From CAYMRB01 sp964392615 (lineage in GTDB: Bacteria > Planctomycetota > UBA8108): a stretch of DNA of 19,159 bases. The stretch covers positions 1 to 19,159 of the forward strand of contig CAYMRB010000169.1 in the NCBI GenBank assembly GCA_964392615.1, written 5' to 3'. The notes beneath the pieces were generated by a model. It ran no database searches and was not told where the DNA came from. It was given only the letters and a program-made list of their open reading frames with translations. The position numbers were made by a program, and so were the translations under genes. Below, in pieces: positions 15,337 through 19,159 of the stretch (positions within the stretch are counted from its first letter, which is position 1; each line of letters opens with the position of its first letter).

Positions 15337-16689
15337 TCAGGGGGCCGCGGCGGCGAGCCACTCGCGCCACTCGGCGATCTCGCGCGCCCGTTCGTCCTCC
15401 GGACCATCGGTCCAGAACGCCGGGTTGAGCATCGTTGGCTTCGTCGCGATGCGAGCCAGAGCTTGCGCGGCGGCGGCGCGGAGGTCGGCGTCGGGTTCGG
15501 CGAGCGCGGCGACGAGCGTCGGCCCCCAGAACTCGCGTGCGCCCGAGTGGGAGTCGATCTGAGCGACGACGCGGCAGCGCTCGTCGGACGGGCGCGACGC
15601 GTCCGCGACGAGCGCGAGGCTGCTCGCGAGACCCGTCTGTGTCGCCCGCGGCGCGATGAAAGCCGCGTGCGGGCTGCGGGCCAGCACGCCGAGGAAGGAC
15701 AGCCAGATCGGCACGCGCTGATCGTGAGAGGGCACGTCGGCGGACAGGGTCACGAGCGCCTCGATCGCGCGCGGACCGTTCAGCGAGCGGATGCTGCCGA
15801 GCTGGTCGACCGCCCAGCTCGCCGTCGCCTGACGGTCGAGGCGGCGGTCGCGTGCCAGATCGACGAGCGCGTCGATCAGCGAGCGCTCGCGAAAGTAGCG
15901 GCGCCACTCGGGCTCGAGTGCGGCGATCGTCTCCGGATCGAGCGCGCGCAGCTGTCGGAGCCGTTCGTCGAGCGGCAGCGTCGCGTCGAGCGAGTGCTCG
16001 AGCACGTAGTACACGATCGACCACGCGATCGCGTAATTGCGCTCGCGGTCGACGGGGTCGTGGAACGTGGCCCAGTCCGTCGCGAGCAGGTCGGGAAGAA
16101 GCGGCGTAGACGTGTCTACCTTCACGTGGCGGCGCGTCAGCTGAAACAGGATCGGGTTGAGCAGCGGGTACTCATGTCGGTCGTCCAGCGACGCGAGCGT
16201 CACCTCGAGGTTGCCGGCGAGTCCCTCGTTGAGCCAGCACGATTTCGTGATCTCGGGCCACGCGTGGGCGAGGAAGTGGTGGGCGAGCTCGTGGCACAGA
16301 ACCTGCTCGAGGCCGGCGTCGTCATGAGTCAGCGCCGTGCCGGTGTCGACGGCGATCAGGTCGAGAAACGGCACGTAGTAGCCGAGAAGCTCGGGCGCGT
16401 AGCCGTAGTCGATCACCGCGTCGTCGGTGCCGTCGAGGAGGAACGTCGCGGCGTCGAGCTTCGCCGCCGGCACGTCGAAGAGCGCATCGAGCGCCGACCA
16501 GACGCGCGCGATCCGCTCGTTCGTCCGCGTCAGAAACTCCGTGCTGCGGTCGGTGTGGGCGACCCACGTCTCGCCCCGCTGGCTATGGCGATAGACCAGA
16601 CTACAGCCGGCGCCACCGATCGACGCGATCGTCGTGAGCGCGAGGAGGGCGCTGGCAGCGAAAAGACGGGAAGCGGTCGTCGTGGCCAT
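15337..16689 (-). CDS. Lipoprotein zinc metallopeptidase (gluzincin, peptidase MA-like) with HEAT-like C-terminus
   Basis: The 450-aa product has a hydrophobic N-terminus and a possible lipobox GAGC (Cys29). The peptidase part (about 40-240) contains HELAHHF (His133, Glu134, His137) and a third ligand candidate Glu155 in CWLNEGLAG, 22 residues on, the HExxH...NEG(L/F)A arrangement of gluzincins. All catalytic positions are intact. Residues about 270-450 are helical and Ala/Leu-rich, ending in a HEAT-like unit (DADLRAAAAQALARIA), probably for protein binding. It should act outside the cytoplasm, anchored to a membrane. There is no strong ribosome site. It lies 18 nt after a small lipoprotein gene on the same strand and is likely translated from the same mRNA. 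Its stop lies 27 nt from that of the convergent dockerin gene. Confidence 0.78.
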   Translation of the reverse strand: MATTTASRLFAASALLALTTIASIGGAGCSLVYRHSQRGETWVAHTDRSTEFLTRTNERIARVWSALDALFDVPAAKLDAATFLLDGTDDAVIDYGYAPELLGYYVPFLDLIAVDTGTALTHDDAGLEQVLCHELAHHFLAHAWPEITKSCWLNEGLAGNLEVTLASLDDRHEYPLLNPILFQLTRRHVKVDTSTPLLPDLLATDWATFHDPVDRERNYAIAWSIVYYVLEHSLDATLPLDERLRQLRALDPETIAALEPEWRRYFRERSLIDALVDLARDRRLDRQATASWAVDQLGSIRSLNGPRAIEALVTLSADVPSHDQRVPIWLSFLGVLARSPHAAFIAPRATQTGLASSLALVADASRPSDERCRVVAQIDSHSGAREFWGPTLVAALAEPDADLRAAAAQALARIATKPTMLNPAFWTDGPEDERAREIAEWREWLAAAAP

Positions 16690-16707
16690 CTCGGGCGACT
16701 CGAGCGA

Positions 16708-17118
16708 TCAGTACACGGACACGAGCTCGGCGCGGCTGCCGTCCGCGTAGAGCTGGACGTCGGCCAGGCGTTCGAGGTGCAACGGCTCTGGGCCGGAGCT
16801 CGACGGGCCGGAGCTCGACTCCGCGGTCGAGCTCGGCGCATCAGACGCGTCGGACGCGTCGTCGTCTCGAACGCGCCGGAAGAACTCGCATTGGATGCGG
16901 AAGAGCGGGATATCGACGGCTGCTGCCTGCGAGCTCAGGCTCTTGGCCTCGGCCTCGGCGATCTCGATGTACTCCTGCGCCGCGAGCCGCTCGTCGAGGG
17001 TGATGCTGAGAATGGCGACGTCCTTGTGCGGCCAGGACGTCTCCAGGGCGTACTTCGGCGCGGCCGAGCAACCGGCGACGAGAGCCGAGAGGAGCGCGAG
17101 AGCAAGGCGAGCATTCAT
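16708..17118 (-). CDS. Small lipoprotein of unknown function with Ser/Asp-rich insert
   Basis: The 136-aa product has a good lipoprotein signal: hydrophobic 5-15, lipobox LVAGC, Cys17. Residues about 20-83 look like a small folded domain with an amphipathic Glu/Ala-rich helix (48-66). Residues 85-112 are a low-complexity Asp/Ser/Gly/Pro linker encoded partly by tandem DNA repeats, followed by a short conserved-looking end (LHLERLADVQLYADGS). I recognise no family. It precedes the metallopeptidase lipoprotein by 18 nt, so the two may form a complex or share regulation. That is inference from spacing. No clear Shine-Dalgarno is seen before ATG 17118, and a second out-of-frame ATG overlaps nearby. 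Confidence 0.65.
   Translation of the reverse strand: MNARLALALLSALVAGCSAAPKYALETSWPHKDVAILSITLDERLAAQEYIEIAEAEAKSLSSQAAAVDIPLFRIQCEFFRRVRDDDASDASDAPSSTAESSSGPSSSGPEPLHLERLADVQLYADGSRAELVSVY
16790..16819. repeat. 15-bp tandem repeat, two copies
   Basis: GGGCCGGAGCTCGAC occurs at 16790-16804 and again, identical, at 16805-16819. It encodes the repeated SSSGP in the linker of the small lipoprotein. Just beyond, the GACGCGTCG-type unit is also doubled (about 16852-16869). Both are multiples of three and keep the frame, so they are likely slippage expansions in a tolerant linker. Confidence 0.8.
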
Positions 17119-17161
17119 GACAACAGCACGGACGAGCGGGGAGGCGCGAGACGTGAGGGCG

Positions 17162-17170
17162 ATGGTACCA
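17162..17170 (-). promoter_or_regulatory. Possible extended -10 element for the lipoprotein pair
   Basis: On the minus strand the sequence TGG-TACCAT (TGn plus a TAnnnT hexamer with 4/6 match to TATAAT) lies 44 nt upstream of the small lipoprotein start at 17118. No -35 match is seen at the right distance. Weak support. Confidence 0.22.
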
Positions 17171-17241
17171 CACGGCCCGCGGGCGCTCCGTCCGCTCGCT
17201 ATCTGCTGGCGGGAGGGGAGGTTGTGCGAGGTGCGCGGTCG

Positions 17242-17967
17242 TCAGACGCCGCGGGCGTCCGGATCCCAGACCGTCTTGTGCAGCTGCGAGCCGAGTCGGA
17301 CCGGCAGGCGGTCCGCGAGCAGCCAGGCGGCGAGATCGCGCGCTGGAAGCCGGTTCCAGACCGGGCTGAGCCAGACCGGGATCTCCGTTCCGATCAGAGG
17401 CTGGCGCTGGCGAGCCTCCTCGAGCCACGCGCGGGTCCACTCGTAGTCGGCGCGGTCGGCGAGGACGATCTTGAGCTCATCACCGGCGCGCAGGTCGTCG
17501 ATGATCGACGCGACGTTGCGCGAAGCCTCGCCGCTGCCGGGAGCCTTTTGATCGACGATGCGGCGTACGCGAGGATCGACGCGACCGATGCCGATCGCGC
17601 CGCTCGTTTCGAGCAGCACCTCGAATCCGGCGTCGCACAGCTCCGCGAGGAGAAGGTCGACCGCGGGCTGCAGCAGCGGCTCTCCACCGGTGACCTCTAC
17701 GAGCGGGATCCCCGCATCGCGTGCCGCGGCAACGCAGTCGTCGACGCTGCGGCGTTCGCCGCCGTGGAACGCGTACTCCGTATCGCACCAGCCACAGCGC
17801 AGGTGGCAGCCGGTGAGGCGGACGAAGAAGCACGGCCGGCCGGCGTAGCTCGACTCGCCCTGGATGCTCGCGAAGGTCTCGGTGACGAGAAGCTCGCGCG
17901 GTCCGAGACGTGCAAGCTCGCGCGGCAGCCGTCTCGCCTGGTTCTCGAGGTTCTCCTCGAGGCTCAC
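17242..17967 (-). CDS. queE: 7-carboxy-7-deazaguanine synthase (QueE)
   Basis: The 241-aa radical SAM enzyme converts 6-carboxytetrahydropterin to 7-carboxy-7-deazaguanine in the preQ0/queuosine pathway, in the cytoplasm. Visible motifs are FASIQGESSYAG (32-43), the cluster motif CHLRCGWC (Cys54, Cys58, Cys61, CX3CX2C) followed by DTEY, VTGGEPLLQ (92-100), DQKAPGSGE (139-147), and the C-terminal LGSQLHKTVW (225-234). The start is GTG 17967-17965, overlapping the upstream DJ-1 gene's TGA by 4 nt (GTGA). This adds about 28 residues before the usual family start, but no better start codon is visible closer in. Other queuosine genes (queC, queD, queF) are not in the window. The assignment is firm; the start is less so. 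Confidence 0.93.
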   Translation of the reverse strand: MSLEENLENQARRLPRELARLGPRELLVTETFASIQGESSYAGRPCFFVRLTGCHLRCGWCDTEYAFHGGERRSVDDCVAAARDAGIPLVEVTGGEPLLQPAVDLLLAELCDAGFEVLLETSGAIGIGRVDPRVRRIVDQKAPGSGEASRNVASIIDDLRAGDELKIVLADRADYEWTRAWLEEARQRQPLIGTEIPVWLSPVWNRLPARDLAAWLLADRLPVRLGSQLHKTVWDPDARGV

Positions 17968-18521
17968 GACGCGACGAGCATCCCCTCGCGCAGCGCCTGG
18001 GCCGTCTCGGCGCCGCAGAGGCGCTCGACGAGCGCCAGAGAGAACTCGAGCGCGGTTCCGGGGCCGCGGCTCGTCGTGACGTGGCCGTCGACGACGACGC
18101 GGTCTTCCGACAGCGTCGCGCCCGTCAGGCCGTCCTCGAAGCCCGGGTACCACGTCGCGCGGCGACCCTCGAGCGCTCCGGCCGAGCCGAGAGCGATCGG
18201 TGCGGCGCAGATCGCCGCGAGCGGGCGGCCCGCTTCGTTCTGCGCGCGGATCAGGGCCTGGACGCGCGGATCGTCGCGCAGGTTCGTCGCTCCCGGCATG
18301 CCGCCGGGGAGGATGACCATGTCCCACGGCCCGTCGGGCTCTTGCAGGGATTCGTCGAGAGATTGGTCGGCTTCGATCACGAGGTCGTGTGCGCCGATCG
18401 CTCTGCCGTCGTTGACTCCCAACGTGACGACGTCGACTTCCGCACGGCGCAGGACGTCGATGATCGTGACGGCCTCGATCTCCTCGAGACCATCGGCGAG
18501 CAGGACGCAGGCTCGACTCAT
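17964..18521 (-). CDS. DJ-1/PfpI family protein (YajL/ThiJ-like)
   Basis: The 185-aa product aligns along its full length with the DJ-1 pattern: VLLADGLEEIEAV (6-18, Glu16 at the position of human DJ-1 Glu18), VILPGGMPGATNL (69-81), LAAICAAPIALGSAG (101-115, nucleophile-elbow Cys105 matching Cys106), and TSRGPGTALEFSLALVE near the end. All key residues are intact. Family members are reported as glyoxalase III, protein or nucleotide deglycase, or redox chaperone, and which applies is debated. Start ATG 18521 has AAGGAG 7 nt upstream on the minus strand. It overlaps queE by 4 nt and lies 136 nt after thiI. Confidence 0.9.
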   Translation of the reverse strand: MSRACVLLADGLEEIEAVTIIDVLRRAEVDVVTLGVNDGRAIGAHDLVIEADQSLDESLQEPDGPWDMVILPGGMPGATNLRDDPRVQALIRAQNEAGRPLAAICAAPIALGSAGALEGRRATWYPGFEDGLTGATLSEDRVVVDGHVTTSRGPGTALEFSLALVERLCGAETAQALREGMLVAS

Positions 18522-18534
18522 CGGTGTACTCCTT

Positions 18535-18551
18535 GCGGCCGGGAGGGCCGC
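18535..18551 (-). promoter_or_regulatory. Hairpin just upstream of the DJ-1 gene ribosome site
   Basis: GCGGCC, a 5-nt loop and GGCCGC form a perfect 6-bp GC stem immediately before the AAGGAG ribosome site (18529-18534) in the 136-nt gap between thiI and the DJ-1 gene. No U-run follows, so it is not a terminator. It may help expose the ribosome site or mark a processing point. Confidence 0.3.
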
Positions 18552-18657
18552 GGTTGAGAGGAGGCGGACGCTCTCTCCCGGTTGTTGCCAAGAAGCTCCG
18601 CGATGATGGCGGCGCTGTCCAGATCGTTTTGAGCGGCGCACGGGCGAGGCCGAGCCG

Positions 18658-19159
18658 TCAGTCGCCGAGGATCGTCTCCAGCTCCGCCGCCTCGACGAGT
18701 GCCGCGACCTCCGCGTCGGTGTCGAGCGCCTCCTCGGCACGATCGAGCGCCTCCGGCGTCGAGCGCGTCGCCGGGTTTCTCGGCATGAGGTAGCTGCAGC
18801 AGTCGTCGTGCGGCTCGATCGACGTCTCGTAGCAGCCGATCCGCCGCGCGTCGTCGATGATCTCGGCCTTGTGCATGCCGACGAGAGGTCGCAGGACGGG
18901 CAGCGTTACGACGCGGCTGATCGTGTTCAGGTTCTCGAGCGTCTGGCTCGCGACCTGGCCGAGACTGTCGCCGGTGACGAGCGCCAGCGCTCCAGCGCGC
19001 AGCGCGATCGCTTCCGCCGCTCGCATCATGTAGCGGCGGTACAGGATGACGCGCAGCGGTGGAGGGCAGTCGGTGATGATCTTCTGCTGCGTCGGCGCGA
19101 ACGGCACCATCCACAGGCGCGCCGTCTGACCGGGTGCCAGGACGTGAGTGGCGACCTCC
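18658..19159 (-). CDS. thiI: tRNA 4-thiouridine synthase ThiI, C-terminal part (5' end outside window)
   Basis: The minus strand is open from the window edge to TGA at 18660-18658, giving the last 166 residues. The segment matches the adenylation (PP-loop) half of ThiI: RLWMVPFAPTQQKI, VILYRRYMMRAAEAIA, ALVTGDSLGQVASQTLENL (the substrate/ATP pocket), LRPLVGMHKAEIIDDARRIG, and DDCCSYLMPRNPATRS, which resembles the conserved Cys-containing box (DCC...P) of the family. ThiI makes 4-thiouridine at tRNA position 8, with a sulfur donor. It ends about 35 residues after that box with no rhodanese domain, like the Bacillus-type enzyme, so a separate sulfurtransferase or cysteine desulfurase would be needed. 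It leads the thiI, DJ-1, queE run. Confidence 0.93.
   Translation of the reverse strand, partial: EVATHVLAPGQTARLWMVPFAPTQQKIITDCPPPLRVILYRRYMMRAAEAIALRAGALALVTGDSLGQVASQTLENLNTISRVVTLPVLRPLVGMHKAEIIDDARRIGCYETSIEPHDDCCSYLMPRNPATRSTPEALDRAEEALDTDAEVAALVEAAELETILGD

Noticed and set aside
15463..18606. Open frame of 1047 codons on the plus strand
   Set aside because: It runs antisense through the peptidase, lipoprotein, queE and DJ-1 genes, all of which have intact motifs and ribosome or overlap signals on the minus strand.
18518..18660. Small frame between thiI and the DJ-1 gene whose TGA overlaps the DJ-1 ATG (ATGA)
   Set aside because: The overlap looks operon-like, but between the thiI stop and 18518 the frame has no ATG, GTG or TTG and no ribosome site. 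The overlap is probably accidental.

Overview
The window is GC-rich bacterial DNA with strongly G/C-ending codons. It suggests an uncultured or environmental member of the Planctomycetota. The pointers are two secreted proteins ending in non-cellulosomal dockerin-like EF-hand pairs, a vSGLT-type sodium/sugar symporter next to large secreted glycoside hydrolases, a secreted prenyltransferase-repeat toroid protein, a zinc-peptidase lipoprotein with HEAT-like repeats, and a lysine-rich protein start at the left edge. No marker gene or rRNA is present, so the phylum is inferred from gene content. I found no mobile element, CRISPR array, tRNA or rRNA.

Layout. (1) 1-43, minus strand: the first 14 codons of a lysine/alanine-rich protein, cut by the window edge. 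(2) 44-744: a non-coding stretch with lower GC, an AT-rich island and short repeats. (3) 745-10713, plus strand: a probable five-gene run with gaps of 53, 90, 37 and 3 nt. It encodes a toroid-repeat secreted protein, a DUF1015 protein, an SGLT-like Na+/sugar symporter, a 1091-aa GH2-type glycosidase with a C-terminal F5/8-type-C domain, and an 806-aa lipoprotein joining a GH-A-type TIM barrel to a mutarotase-like (DUF4380-like) domain. The last three read as one carbohydrate-use module: hydrolysis outside the cytoplasm, then Na+-driven uptake of the sugar. (4) 10730-11587, minus: a secreted protein with a PsbP/DUF1795-like core, convergent with the sugar operon. (5) 11588-11900: a divergent intergenic region with a hairpin-rich leader. 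(6) 11901-15309, plus: two adjacent secreted proteins, each with repeated cohesin-like beta-sandwich domains and a C-terminal dockerin-like module. (7) 15337-17118, minus: two lipoproteins in tandem, a small one of unknown function followed by a HExxH metallopeptidase. (8) 17242-19159, minus: a run ThiI (5' part outside the window) > DJ-1/PfpI protein > QueE. It pairs two tRNA-modification enzymes with a DJ-1-family protein, and the last two genes overlap by 4 nt.

The most interesting points are the GH/mutarotase-like fusion and its place in a compact sugar module, the structured leader in front of the dockerin gene pair, the cohesin-like plus dockerin architecture outside any cellulosome context, and the ThiI/DJ-1/QueE grouping. 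Nothing in the window is clearly a new defence or mobile system. All family assignments come from reading motifs and recalled family features; no search was run.
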